Of a stretch of DNA of 64,000 nt, positions 38,443-46,635 are shown one piece after another. This stretch comes from Burkholderia mayonis (GTDB taxonomy: Bacteria; Pseudomonadota; Gammaproteobacteria; Burkholderiales; Burkholderiaceae), in NCBI RefSeq assembly GCF_001523745.2, contig NZ_CP013386.1, positions 1,178,001-1,242,000 on the forward strand. The letters are read 5' to 3'. The position numbers and the translations under genes were made by a program. The notes below the pieces were generated by a model. It was given only the letters and a program-made list of their open reading frames with translations. It was not told the origin of the DNA and ran no database searches. Position 1 is the stretch's first letter; the number at the start of each line of letters is the position of its first letter.

Positions 38443-38955
38443 TTACTTGCCGCGCCGCGCCGCGTTCTCCCACGCGATGTCGACGAACACCCGGCACAGC
38501 GCTTCCATGCCTTTTGTATCCTCTTCGTCGAAGCGGCCGATCAGCGGGCTGTCGACGTCCCACACGCCGATCAACGCGCCGTCGCGCGCGACGAGCGGCA
38601 CGACGATCTCCGACTGCGAGGCCGAATCGCAAGCGATGTGGCCGGGAAACGCGTGCACGTCGTGCACGACCTGCGTGCTGCGCGTCTGCGCAGCCGTTCC
38701 GCACACGCCTTTGCCGAGCGGAATGCGCACGCATGCGGGCTTGCCCTGGAACGGGCCGACGACGAGCTCGCGGCCGTCGTAGAAATAGAAGCCGGCCCAG
38801 TTGAGGCCGTCGAGCGAGTGATAGACGAGCGACGAGAAATTCGCCGCATTGGCGACGACGTCGGTTTCCGTCTCGACGAGCGCGCGCGCTTGTGCGACGA
38901 GCGTTTCGTAGAGCGCGGGCTTCGACGACGGAAGGGCTTCGGGGAGCGCAAACAT
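38443..38955 (-). CDS. msrC: Free methionine-(R)-sulfoxide reductase (GAF domain)
   Basis: This enzyme reduces free Met-R-sulfoxide through a GAF-domain active site. The 170-residue protein has the three redox cysteines at 75 (KPACVRIP), 85 (GKGVCGTAA) and 109 (HIACDSASQSEIVVPL). Their spacing of 10 and 24 is the same as in E. coli fRMsr. The motifs NWAGFYFYDG and IGVWDVDSPLIGRFD are also typical. The start is ATG at 38955; an in-frame TTG at 38961 is an alternative. It is probably a single gene, as its neighbours are distant. Confidence 0.92.
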   Translation of the reverse strand: MFALPEALPSSKPALYETLVAQARALVETETDVVANAANFSSLVYHSLDGLNWAGFYFYDGRELVVGPFQGKPACVRIPLGKGVCGTAAQTRSTQVVHDVHAFPGHIACDSASQSEIVVPLVARDGALIGVWDVDSPLIGRFDEEDTKGMEALCRVFVDIAWENAARRGK

Positions 38956-39099
38956 GAGCAATGTGACGTGACGGTTGAACGGCGGCCGCGCGCGGCCGTG
39001 GTGGCTTGCGCAGTCTACGGGAATTCGGCGTCGCGCGCGGCGTAACCGCGCGCGATCTGGGCTCGAATCGCGCGTCGCGTCGGACGCTCGCCCGCACGC

Positions 39100-40005
39100 C
39101 TAATCGGGCTCGAGCGCGGCGAAGCGCTGCGCGAGAAAGTCGAGCAGCGCGCGCACGGACGGCAGCAGCCCGCGGCGCGACGCGAACACCGCATGCACGA
39201 TCTCGCGCCGCGGCGCCCAGCCGGGCAGTAACTGCCGCAGCTCGCCGCGCACGATCTGGTCGTGAACCATCATCGTCGGCAACTGGACGACGCCGACGCC
39301 CGCAACGGCGGCCGCGCGCACCGCGAACATCCCGCGCGTGACGAGCCGCGGCCGATGATGGATCGCCGCGTGCGCGCCGCCGGGGCCATGGAGATTCCAC
39401 GTGTGCTCGTCCTGCGGCGCCCCGATCGCGAGGCTCGGCAGCGCGGCGAGGTCGGCAGGCACGTGCGGCACGCCGGTACGGTCGAGAAGCCGCGGGCTCG
39501 CGACAAGGCATTGTCCGCGTTCGGCGAGGACGCGCAGCACGAGATCGCTGTCCTCGAGCGGCGGCGGCCGCACGCGCAGCGCGACGTCGATTCCCTCGCC
39601 GACGACGTCGACGCGCCGATTGGTTTCCTCCAGGTGGATCTCGACGAGCGGACATTCGGCCATGAACGCCGCGATCATGTCGCCGACGAGCGTATCGAGT
39701 AGCGCGACGGGGCACGTCATCCGGACGATGCCGCGCGGCTCGGCGCGCATCAGCGCGACCGCTTCGTCGGCCGCATCCGCCTCGACAAGCATCGCGCGGC
39801 AATGCGTGTAATAGGTCTGCCCGACGTCCGTGACCGCGAAGCGGCGCGTCGAGCGCTGGATGAGGCGCATGCCGATTCGCTCTTCGAGGAGCGCGATCCG
39901 CCGGCTGAGCTTCGACTTCGGCATGTTGAGCGCGCGCCCGGCGGGCGCGAAGCCGCCGTGGTCGACGACCTGGACGAAGTAGTAGAGATCGTTCAGATCC
40001 CGCAT
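39100..40005 (-). CDS. LysR-family transcriptional regulator
   Basis: This 301-residue regulator has the N-terminal winged helix-turn-helix (LNDLYYFVQVVDHGGFAPAGRALN..., KLSRRIALLEERIGMRLIQRSTR). A LysR effector domain follows (GIVRMTCPVALLDTLVGDMI onward). The LNDLYYF-type start and the RFAVTDVGQTYY stretch resemble the regulators that sit beside pirin or quinone-oxidoreductase genes. It diverges from the pirin gene with 132 bases between them, so it most likely controls pirin and itself. The gap holds repeated CGTTC/GAACG elements. Confidence 0.93.
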   Translation of the reverse strand: MRDLNDLYYFVQVVDHGGFAPAGRALNMPKSKLSRRIALLEERIGMRLIQRSTRRFAVTDVGQTYYTHCRAMLVEADAADEAVALMRAEPRGIVRMTCPVALLDTLVGDMIAAFMAECPLVEIHLEETNRRVDVVGEGIDVALRVRPPPLEDSDLVLRVLAERGQCLVASPRLLDRTGVPHVPADLAALPSLAIGAPQDEHTWNLHGPGGAHAAIHHRPRLVTRGMFAVRAAAVAGVGVVQLPTMMVHDQIVRGELRQLLPGWAPRREIVHAVFASRRGLLPSVRALLDFLAQRFAALEPD

Positions 40006-40008
40006 GAT

Positions 40009-40068
40009 TTATCGTTCTCCAGATGGAACGCTGAGTACGATTTGCGCAGACTACCGAAGTTATCGTTC
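40009..40068. promoter_or_regulatory. Repeated TTATCGTTC elements in LysR/pirin gap
   Basis: TTATCGTTC occurs at 40009-40017 and again at 40060-40068. Between them GGAACG at 40025-40030 is the inverse, giving CGTTC-N8-GAACG at 40013-40030, next to the LysR start. Such a dyad fits a LysR-type operator with autoregulation; which protein binds it is inference. Confidence 0.45.
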
Positions 40069-40091
40069 CGATTCTATCTTCTATCCATCGA

Positions 40092-40109
40092 TCGAAGCGA
40101 TCGCTTCGA
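40092..40109. promoter_or_regulatory. Perfect 18-base palindrome before the pirin gene
   Basis: TCGAAGCGATCGCTTCGA reads identically on both strands, 29 bases upstream of the pirin ATG. It could be an operator for a dimeric repressor, or a leader hairpin that affects translation. Confidence 0.5.
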
Positions 40110-40137
40110 CCATGAACGAAAGCGAAAGGAGAGGAAG

Positions 40138-41004
40138 ATGAAGAAAATCGTCGGCGTGTACAGCGCGCCTCGCTCGCATTGGGTCGGCGACGGCTTTCCG
40201 GCGCGGTCCCTGTTCAGCTACGACAGCCACGGCGCGCATCTGAGCCCGTTCCTGCTGCTCGATTACGCCGGCCCCGCACGCTTCGAGCCGACGACCCGCC
40301 GGCGCGGCGTCGGCCGGCATCCGCACCGCGGATTCGAGACGGTGACGATCGTCTATCAGGGCGAAGTCGACCATCGCGACTCGACGGGCGCGGGCGGTCA
40401 CATCGGTCCGGGCGACGTCCAGTGGATGACGGCGGCGGGCGGCATCCTGCACGAGGAATTCCATTCGGAGCAGTTCGCGCGCAACGGCGGCATGCTCGAG
40501 ATGGTGCAGCTGTGGGTGAACCTGCCCGCGAAGGACAAGATGTCGGAGCCCGGCTATCAGACGCTGCTGAGCGACAGCATCCCGTCCGTCGAGCTGCCCG
40601 ACGGCGCCGGCCGCGTGCGGGTGATCGCGGGCGAGTTCGACGGCCGTCGCGGGCCGGCGCGCACGCACACGCCGCTCGACGTGTGGGACGTGCGCCTCGA
40701 GCAAGGCGGCCGCGCGCGCTTTGGCGTCGACGAAGGCCGCACGCTCGCGCTCGTCGTGCTGCGCGGCACCGTGCTCGTGAACGGCGACGAAGTCGTGCGC
40801 GAAGCGCAGTTCGTGCAGTTCGCGCGGGACAGACGCGACGTCGAGATCGAGGCGAACAACGATACGACGCTGCTGTGGCTGAGCGGCGAACCGATCGACG
40901 AGCCGATCGTCGGCTACGGGCCGTTCGTGATGAATAGCGAAGCGGAGATCCGTCGGGCGGTCGACGATTTCAACAGCGGCCGCTTCGGCAAGATGAGCGC
41001 GTAA
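40138..41004 (+). CDS. Pirin-family protein
   Basis: This 288-residue bicupin is related to pirin and the quercetin-dioxygenase-like YhhW. The metal-binding N-terminal cupin is seen in GRHPHRGFETVTIVYQGEVDHRDS, with later ligands in HEEFHSE. The C-terminal pirin domain includes GYGPFVMNSEAEIRRAVDDF. An AAAGGAGAGGA ribosome site precedes the ATG at 40138. The divergent LysR gene probably regulates it, possibly in response to electrophiles or quinones; this is family-level inference. Confidence 0.92.
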   Translation: MKKIVGVYSAPRSHWVGDGFPARSLFSYDSHGAHLSPFLLLDYAGPARFEPTTRRRGVGRHPHRGFETVTIVYQGEVDHRDSTGAGGHIGPGDVQWMTAAGGILHEEFHSEQFARNGGMLEMVQLWVNLPAKDKMSEPGYQTLLSDSIPSVELPDGAGRVRVIAGEFDGRRGPARTHTPLDVWDVRLEQGGRARFGVDEGRTLALVVLRGTVLVNGDEVVREAQFVQFARDRRDVEIEANNDTTLLWLSGEPIDEPIVGYGPFVMNSEAEIRRAVDDFNSGRFGKMSA

Positions 41005-41011
41005 GCGCGGC

Positions 41012-41036
41012 GCCCCGCGACGAGCGGGGCTTTTTT
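41012..41036 (+). terminator. Intrinsic terminator of the pirin gene
   Basis: GCCCCGC and GCGGGGC pair around GACGA and are followed by TTTTTT, eight bases after the pirin stop. Confidence 0.88.
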
Positions 41037-41103
41037 CTATGCGCGGCTGTCGCGAACAAGCGCGCGTGTGCGGATGATGTCGCTGAGACGAGCGTCGGCA
41101 TTG

Positions 41104-41145
41104 CATCGGCATCCGCATCCACATCCACATCCACATCCACATCCG
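41104..41145. repeat. Hexanucleotide tandem repeat (CATCCA-type, 7 units)
   Basis: Seven hexamers run from 41104 to 41145: CATCGG, CATCCG, four CATCCA and CATCCG. The tract lies about 85 bases before the acetyltransferase ATG. Read in frame with that gene it would encode alternating His-Pro, but that upstream extension is not likely to be translated. Confidence 0.9.
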
Positions 41146-41229
41146 CGTTCGCGGCCGCGAGCCCGTCCGAGGCATAATCGATCATTCCGCGCTTTGCAGC
41201 AGCGCCGCCATTCATTCGGAATTTCGATC

Positions 41230-41736
41230 ATGTCTTCATCCACGACCGCCGCTTCGTCCGTTATCGCCGGGGAGCCGCCGGCATCGCTCGAATGGCGCTG
41301 GAAGCCGTTCGACGCGCTGACGCCACAGGAAATCTACACGATCCTCGCCGCGCGCAGCGACGTGTTCGTCGTCGAGCAGAACTGCGTGTACCGCGACATC
41401 GATCACGCCGATTCCGACGCGTGGCACCTCGGTGCATACGACGCGCAAGGCCGTCTCGCGTGCTATCTGCGCGTGCTGCTGCCCGACGCGGCGGAGCCGG
41501 ATATCCGCATCGGCCGCGTGCTGACGACGCAGCCGTTTCGCGGAATGGGTCTTGGCAACGCGATGCTCGCGGCCGCGCTCGAGCGCATTCGCGCGCAATG
41601 GCCCGGCACGCCGGTCAGCCTGCACGCGCAGGCGCATTTGCAGAAGTTCTACGGCGCGTTCGGTTTCGCGCCCAGTTCGGACGTGCACGACGAAGACGGC
41701 ATTCCGCACGTGTGGATGCGTTCGCCCGCGCGATGA
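41230..41736 (+). CDS. ElaA-like GNAT acetyltransferase
   Basis: This 168-residue GNAT-fold protein has the ElaA pattern: EWRWKPFDALTPQEIYTIL, then ARSDVFVVEQNCVYRDIDHAD. The acetyl-CoA loop is RIGRVLTTQPFRGMGLGNAM, and the C-terminus HAQAHLQKFYGAFGF is also typical. The substrate is unknown. The start at 41230 was chosen over the longer frame from 41068, whose extra residues are an (HP)n run produced by the tandem repeat. A pirin terminator precedes it, so it must have its own promoter around the repeat. Confidence 0.88.
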   Translation: MSSSTTAASSVIAGEPPASLEWRWKPFDALTPQEIYTILAARSDVFVVEQNCVYRDIDHADSDAWHLGAYDAQGRLACYLRVLLPDAAEPDIRIGRVLTTQPFRGMGLGNAMLAAALERIRAQWPGTPVSLHAQAHLQKFYGAFGFAPSSDVHDEDGIPHVWMRSPAR

Positions 41737-41790
41737 ACGCCGCGCCGAACCCGCCGATGCGGCATGCGGGTTCGGTGCGTATCGCGATCG

Positions 41791-42663
41791 TCAAGATGCC
41801 GAGCGGGCGGCGCGGGCGCGCGCGAGTTCGGCGCGCGCCGATCGCTCGTCGGCCAGCCGGCCGCGTGCGGACAGCCGCATCCAGTGCCGCAGCGCGATCA
41901 GCGCGCCGATCACGCTCATCATCGAGCCGGGAATCCACAGCAGCAGCCCGCCGATCTGCTGGTCGCGCAGCGGGCTCAGCCACGTGAACGCGCGTCCGCA
42001 GATCGAATAGATCGGATAGAGCTCGTGCGGCGTGAAGAAAATCAGCGCGCCGAGCAGGATCTGCGGCGGGATCGCCGCGACGGCGATCAGGATGCGGCGC
42101 CCCGGCGCGAGCCGCGCGGGCGGCGCGGGACGCGGATCGACGACGAGCCACCAGAACAGCAGTCCGTCGATCACCATGCTCCAGTTCATCACGCGATAAA
42201 GCCGCCAGTCGAGCATCGCGACGAAGTGGATCGGCGACAGCAGCCAGAAATAGATCAGGCCGACGAACAGCACGACCGCGACGACCGGATTGAACACGAT
42301 GTCGAGTGTCGCGCGCACGATCGGCTGCGCGAGCGCGGGGCGCACGAAGCGGCGCCGCCACGCGAACGGGATGCCCGCGCGGATCGCCGCGCCGGGATAC
42401 GACAGCGCAATGAAGAACGGCCCGAGGTGATGCAGCACCAGGTGCTGCGCGCGGTGCATGAAGAACTCGTGCTCGAAGAAGTAGTCGAGCCGCGTGTGCA
42501 GCGCGACGTAGAGCGCCGTCAGCCCGAGCCAGAACGAGAACTGCCGCAGCGGCGACACCTTCGCCTTGCGTGCGCCGCGCGCGAACAGCACGCCGGCGAC
42601 GAGCACCGCGATCACGACGGTGGGCGACGGCTCCCACGGCTCGAGCCAGTACAGCAGGTTCAT
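41791..42663 (-). CDS. ctaG: Cytochrome c oxidase assembly factor CtaG (caa3-type)
   Basis: This 290-residue protein has about seven membrane helices and belongs to the CtaG family linked with copper insertion into cytochrome oxidases. Visible features are the conserved His-rich region MHRAQHLVLHHLGPFFIAL, WSMVIDGLLFWWLVVDPRP and FFTPHELYPIY. It is the third gene of the sco-pcuAC-ctaG operon, starting 11 bases after the pcuAC stop. The shared copper-delivery role of all three supports the call. Confidence 0.88.
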   Translation of the reverse strand: MNLLYWLEPWEPSPTVVIAVLVAGVLFARGARKAKVSPLRQFSFWLGLTALYVALHTRLDYFFEHEFFMHRAQHLVLHHLGPFFIALSYPGAAIRAGIPFAWRRRFVRPALAQPIVRATLDIVFNPVVAVVLFVGLIYFWLLSPIHFVAMLDWRLYRVMNWSMVIDGLLFWWLVVDPRPAPPARLAPGRRILIAVAAIPPQILLGALIFFTPHELYPIYSICGRAFTWLSPLRDQQIGGLLLWIPGSMMSVIGALIALRHWMRLSARGRLADERSARAELARARAARSAS

Positions 42664-42673
42664 CGCGCGGGAC

Positions 42674-43120
42674 TTACTTGGCGGTCGCGGGCGATTTCAC
42701 GACGAACGGCGCGTCGAGCTTCTCGCCGTCGGAAAACTGCATGCGCAGATGCACGGTGTCGCCCGGCTTGATCGCGCGCTTCGGCGCTTCGAGCATGAAG
42801 TGATAGCCGCCCGGCGCGATGTCGACCTTGCCGCGCGCGGGGATCGTCAGCTTGTCGACCATCTCCATTTTCTGCGTCGAGCCGTTCGACACGGTCTGAT
42901 GCAGCATCGTCATGCCGTACTCGGGACTCTCGACCTCGACGAGGTCGATCGGCTTGTCGCTCGCGTTGACGAGCGTCACGTAGCCCGCAGCGGGCAGCTT
43001 GTTCGGCAGCCAGCGCACCCATGCGTTCTGCGCGCTGATCGAAGCGGCGCCGGCGGCGTAGGCGTGCAGACTGAGCGAGAGGGCGGCGAGCGCGGCGAGG
43101 GATTTGAGTTTGAGCGTCAT
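42674..43120 (-). CDS. Periplasmic copper chaperone PCu(A)C
   Basis: This 148-residue secreted protein has a signal peptide (cleavage near AYAAGAAS) and the PCuAC copper-binding pattern H(M)x10Mx21HxM, seen in MTMLHQTV, TQKMEMVDKL and GGYHFMLE. It delivers Cu(I) to the CuA site of cytochrome oxidase or to Sco. It lies 26 bases after the Sco gene and 10 before ctaG on the minus strand. Confidence 0.93.
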   Translation of the reverse strand: MTLKLKSLAALAALSLSLHAYAAGAASISAQNAWVRWLPNKLPAAGYVTLVNASDKPIDLVEVESPEYGMTMLHQTVSNGSTQKMEMVDKLTIPARGKVDIAPGGYHFMLEAPKRAIKPGDTVHLRMQFSDGEKLDAPFVVKSPATAK

Positions 43121-43146
43121 CGGTTAGGCGGTAAATGAGTTCCGGT

Positions 43147-43803
43147 TCAGGAACGGTTGACGATGATCCGGCGCAGATCGGCGGCGATCGCGTCGGGGGA
43201 ATCCTGATCGGTCGCGAGCAGGCGCGCGCGGCCTTGTGCATCGAACACGTAGACGGCGGAGCTGTGCGTGACCTCGTAGTTGCCGTTCGGATCGCGCTTT
43301 TCCATCTGATACGCGACGCGGTAGCGCTTCGCGAGCGACTCGATCTGCCGCTCGCTGCCGGTGAGGCCGTACGCATGCTCGGCGTCGAATGCGCCGACGT
43401 AGTCGCGCATTGCGGCCGGCGTGTCGCGCGCCGGGTCGACCGACACGAACAGGATGCGCACGTCGTTGCGCGCGTCGGGACCCAGCAATGCGAGTACCTG
43501 CATCAGGCGTGCCATCGTCTCGGGGCACACGTCCGGGCAATGCGTGTAGCCGAAGTAGACGAGGGCGGCGCGGCCGCGGAACGCGGAGGCGTCGATCGGC
43601 TTGCCGTCTTCGCCCGTAAGCGAGAACGTCAGGTCGGGCAGATGGCCCGTCACGTTCGTGAGGCGCCAAGGTTCGCCGCGCGGCGTGCAGCCGGCGAGCG
43701 CGGCCGCCGCCGCGCACGCGGCGGCGAAGCGGATCACGCGCGTGCGGCGGGCGGAAGCCGGCGATGCGGCGCGCGTGCGCGCCGCGAAAAGGGGAAACGG
43801 CAT
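43147..43803 (-). CDS. SCO1/SenC-family copper lipoprotein
   Basis: This 218-residue thioredoxin-fold protein matures the CuA centre of cytochrome c oxidase. A lipobox AALAGC places the lipidated Cys at position 39. The copper ligands are Cys89 and Cys93 in THCPDVCPE and His180 in YEVTHSSA. The start at 43803 (MPFPLFAAR) was chosen; the frame is open for 32 more residues upstream, which would spoil the lipoprotein signal. It heads the copper-delivery operon. Confidence 0.92.
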   Translation of the reverse strand: MPFPLFAARTRAASPASARRTRVIRFAAACAAAAALAGCTPRGEPWRLTNVTGHLPDLTFSLTGEDGKPIDASAFRGRAALVYFGYTHCPDVCPETMARLMQVLALLGPDARNDVRILFVSVDPARDTPAAMRDYVGAFDAEHAYGLTGSERQIESLAKRYRVAYQMEKRDPNGNYEVTHSSAVYVFDAQGRARLLATDQDSPDAIAADLRRIIVNRS

Positions 43804-44179
43804 CGGCGAATTCGGTTCGAAGCAATCGTGCGCGACGGCGACGCGCGGCAGTCTCGGGCTCGATCGCGGCGCGTGGCGCGGACGCCATGGATGTCGCATC
43901 GATCGCGCCGCGCCCGGCTGCGGGCCGCGAGCCGAGCGCCGCGGCGGATCGGCGTCGCGCTGTTTCTGTTAGCGGTTGCGACTGTAGCGCAATTTGATCG
44001 GGATCGTCTTTTCGAAACGCGCGCGGCGCACCGAACCGGGGCAAAATGTCGCAGCGATGCGCATGCGTCGGCCGCGCGTCGCAGGTCCGCGCTTTTGTTC
44101 ATCCTGCACGAGGCGCGGTAAGATGCGCACATTCGCCCGGCGGGCGCGCCCGCCGGCAGCCATTCTCATCAGCGAATCG
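43804..44179. other. Divergent gap between the copper operon and otsB
   Basis: This 376-base gap has no credible gene. It must contain the promoters for the leftward sco operon and rightward otsB. TTAGCGGTTGCGACTGTAGCGC near 43968-43989 is the most AT-rich part. No clear -35/-10 pair, hairpin or repeat stands out. Confidence 0.4.
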
Positions 44180-44932
44180 ATGCAATCCATCCCGCTTTCC
44201 CTTCCTCTCACCCGCACCGCGTTCTTCTTCGATTTCGACGGCACGCTCGTCGACCTCGCACCGACGCCCGACGCGATCCAGGTGCCGCCCGACGTGCCCG
44301 CGCTCGTCGACGCGCTGCGGCGGCTGGCGCACGGCGCGGTCGCGATCGTGTCGGGGCGCGGCATCGACAGCATCGACGCGTTCCTCAAGCTGCCCGATCT
44401 GCCCGTGGCCGGCCTGCACGGCGCCGAACGGCGCGACGCCAACGGCGACACGCAGCGGATCGGCTTCGACGATCCGCGTCTGCTGCGCATCGAGCGCGAG
44501 CTCGCGGCGGTCGTCGACCGGCATCCGGGCATGCTGCTCGAGATCAAGGGCGCGGCGCTCGCGCTGCACTTTCGCAACGCGCCCGAGCGCGAAAGCGTCG
44601 CGCGTGCGGCGGCGGAGCGGCTCGTCGCAGACTATCCGGACGCGTACGTGCTGCAGCCGGGCAAGATGGTGTTCGAGATCAAGCCGAAGGGTGTCGACAA
44701 AGGGCGCGCGGTCGCCGCGTTCCTGAACGAGCCGCCGTTCGCCGGCCGCATGCCGGTGTTCGCCGGCGACGATCTGACCGACGAGCAGGGCTTCGCCGTC
44801 GTCAACGCGAACGGCGGGCTGTCGATCAAGGTCGGCGCGGGCGACACGACGGCGCGCACGCGCATCGATTCGGTCGCCGCGTTCCGCGAGCAGGTCGCGC
44901 GCTGGATCGACGCGGGGCGCGCGTCGGCATGA
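44180..44932 (+). CDS. otsB: Trehalose-6-phosphate phosphatase
   Basis: OtsB dephosphorylates trehalose-6-phosphate. The 250-residue HAD protein has the nucleophile motif FFFDFDGTLVDL (Asp18, Asp20), VAIVSGRGID and the GDDLTDEQGF motif near the C-terminus, which is typical for OtsB. The start at 44180 was chosen, as the open frame to 43994 is not conserved. Its TGA overlaps the otsA ATG (ATGA), so both halves of the pathway are co-translated. Confidence 0.95.
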   Translation: MQSIPLSLPLTRTAFFFDFDGTLVDLAPTPDAIQVPPDVPALVDALRRLAHGAVAIVSGRGIDSIDAFLKLPDLPVAGLHGAERRDANGDTQRIGFDDPRLLRIERELAAVVDRHPGMLLEIKGAALALHFRNAPERESVARAAAERLVADYPDAYVLQPGKMVFEIKPKGVDKGRAVAAFLNEPPFAGRMPVFAGDDLTDEQGFAVVNANGGLSIKVGAGDTTARTRIDSVAAFREQVARWIDAGRASA

Positions 44933-46305
44933 GTCGTCTCATCATCGTCTCGAATCGGGTCGCGCCGATCTCGGAGGGGGAGCCGGCCGCGGGCGGCCTC
45001 GCGATCGGCGTCTACGACGCGCTGAAGGAAACGGGCGGCATGTGGTTCGGCTGGAGCGGCGACGTGGTCGCGTCCGGCGCGCCGCAGATCCGCGTCGAAG
45101 AGCACGGCCCCGTCACGTTCGCGACGATCGGCCTGTCGCGCCGCGACTACGACCAGTACTACCGCGGTTTTTCGAACGCGACGCTGTGGCCCGCGTTCCA
45201 TTACCGCGCGGACCTGATCCAGTTCGATCGCCACGAGTTCGAAGGCTACTCGCGCGTGAACGTGTGGCTCGCGCAGCAGCTCGTGCCGCTCTTGCGCGAC
45301 GACGACGTGATCTGGGTGCACGACTATCACCTGATTCCGTTCGCGCAAGCGCTGCGCGCGGCGGGCGTGAAGAACCGGATCGGCTTCTTCCTGCACATTC
45401 CGTTTCCGGCCGCGCAGGTGCTCGTCAACGTGCCGCCGCATCGCGAGCTCGTCGAGGCGCTGTGCTCGTTCGACCTGCTCGGCTTCCAGACCGAAACCGA
45501 TTTGCGCGCGTTCTTCGAGTACGTCGAATACGAAGCGGGCGGCGCCGTCGATCGCGCCGCGCATCCGGCGCGCGTCCACGCGTTCGGGCGCACGCTGCGC
45601 GCGGCCGCGTATCCGATCGGCGTCTATCCGGACGAGATCGCCGCGCTCGCGAAGGCGGGCGAGAACGGCCGCGCGGTGAAATCGCTCGCGGCGTCGCTGC
45701 GCGGCCGGCAACTCGTGATGAGCGTCGACCGGCTCGATTATTCGAAGGGACTCGTCGAGCGTTTTCGGGCGTTCGAGAAGCTGCTCGAGCACGAGACGTC
45801 GTTTCGCAATCACGTGTCGTTCCTGCAGATCGCGCCGTCGACGCGCGCCGACCTGCGCGCGTACCAGGACATCCGCCGGCAGCTCGAAGGCGAGTCGGGG
45901 CGCATCAACGGCCGTTTCGCGGAGCTCGACTGGGCGCCGATCCTCTACATCCACCGGCAGTACGAGCGCACGGTGCTCGCCGCGCTGTACCGGCTCGCGC
46001 GCGTCGGCTACGTGACGCCGCTGCGCGACGGGATGAACCTCGTCGCGAAGGAGTACGTGTCCGCGCAGGACCCGGACGATCCCGGCGTGCTCGTGCTGTC
46101 GCGCTTCGCGGGCGCCGCGTACGAATTGACGGGGGCGCTGATCGTCAATCCGATCGATATCGGCGGGATGGCCGACGCGTTGTCGCGTGCGCTGTCGATG
46201 CCGCTCGCCGAGCGGCGCGCGCGTCACGCCGACATGCTCGCCCGGCTGCGCGAGAACAACGTGTCGGTGTGGCGCGACAACTTTCTGCGGGATCTCGGGC
46301 GATAG
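44929..46305 (+). CDS. otsA: Trehalose-6-phosphate synthase
   Basis: OtsA (GT20) joins UDP-glucose and glucose-6-phosphate. The 458-residue protein shows [38 protein letters not shown], the donor-binding [10 protein letters not shown] and [15 protein letters not shown]. With otsB it makes the osmoprotectant trehalose. It ends before a strong bidirectional terminator that it shares with the convergent ABC transporter gene. Confidence 0.96.
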   Translation: MSRLIIVSNRVAPISEGEPAAGGLAIGVYDALKETGGMWFGWSGDVVASGAPQIRVEEHGPVTFATIGLSRRDYDQYYRGFSNATLWPAFHYRADLIQFDRHEFEGYSRVNVWLAQQLVPLLRDDDVIWVHDYHLIPFAQALRAAGVKNRIGFFLHIPFPAAQVLVNVPPHRELVEALCSFDLLGFQTETDLRAFFEYVEYEAGGAVDRAAHPARVHAFGRTLRAAAYPIGVYPDEIAALAKAGENGRAVKSLAASLRGRQLVMSVDRLDYSKGLVERFRAFEKLLEHETSFRNHVSFLQIAPSTRADLRAYQDIRRQLEGESGRINGRFAELDWAPILYIHRQYERTVLAALYRLARVGYVTPLRDGMNLVAKEYVSAQDPDDPGVLVLSRFAGAAYELTGALIVNPIDIGGMADALSRALSMPLAERRARHADMLARLRENNVSVWRDNFLRDLGR

Positions 46306-46635
46306 GGCGCGGCGCAGGCTGGCTGCTGCTGCTTCCCGGTGTTCGGGGCAACGCGTTCGCGTGCGCAATGTGTGTCGAGATCTATATTTGCGAAGCCAGA
46401 GAGCCGGGACGCAACGTGCGAGACGCTAGACGCGAAAGGCTGGACATGGCGACTGCCGGGCGCCGCGCCAATCGTTCATGGCGCGTACAACGAAAAGGCC
46501 CGACCGGCATATGCCGGTCGGGCCTTTTTACTGTTGAGGCCCGTGCTGTCCACTTCGTGCCGATCGAGGCCGAGCAGTATCGACTGACACCGTCGCGCGC
46601 TGCGGCCCGCGAGGCGTGCCGCACGGCACGCGACG
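46306..46635. other. Convergent gap between otsA and the ABC transporter
   Basis: This 330-base convergent gap contains no supported gene. Its one clear element is the 36-base palindromic terminator at 46493-46528. The part nearest otsA includes a locally AT-richer stretch (GTGTGTCGAGATCTATATTTGCG near 46371). Confidence 0.6.
46493..46529. terminator. Perfect 36-base palindromic bidirectional terminator
   Basis: AAAAGGCCCGACCGGCAT at 46493-46510 is followed at once by its exact reverse complement to 46528, plus one more T. The ends are A and T runs, so the hairpin terminates both the rightward otsA and the leftward ABC transporter transcripts. Confidence 0.9.

Noticed and set aside
41068..41229. 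His-Pro repeat extension of the acetyltransferase
   Set aside because: The extension results from the hexamer tandem repeat and lacks a ribosome site; the GNAT domain begins after the ATG at 41230.
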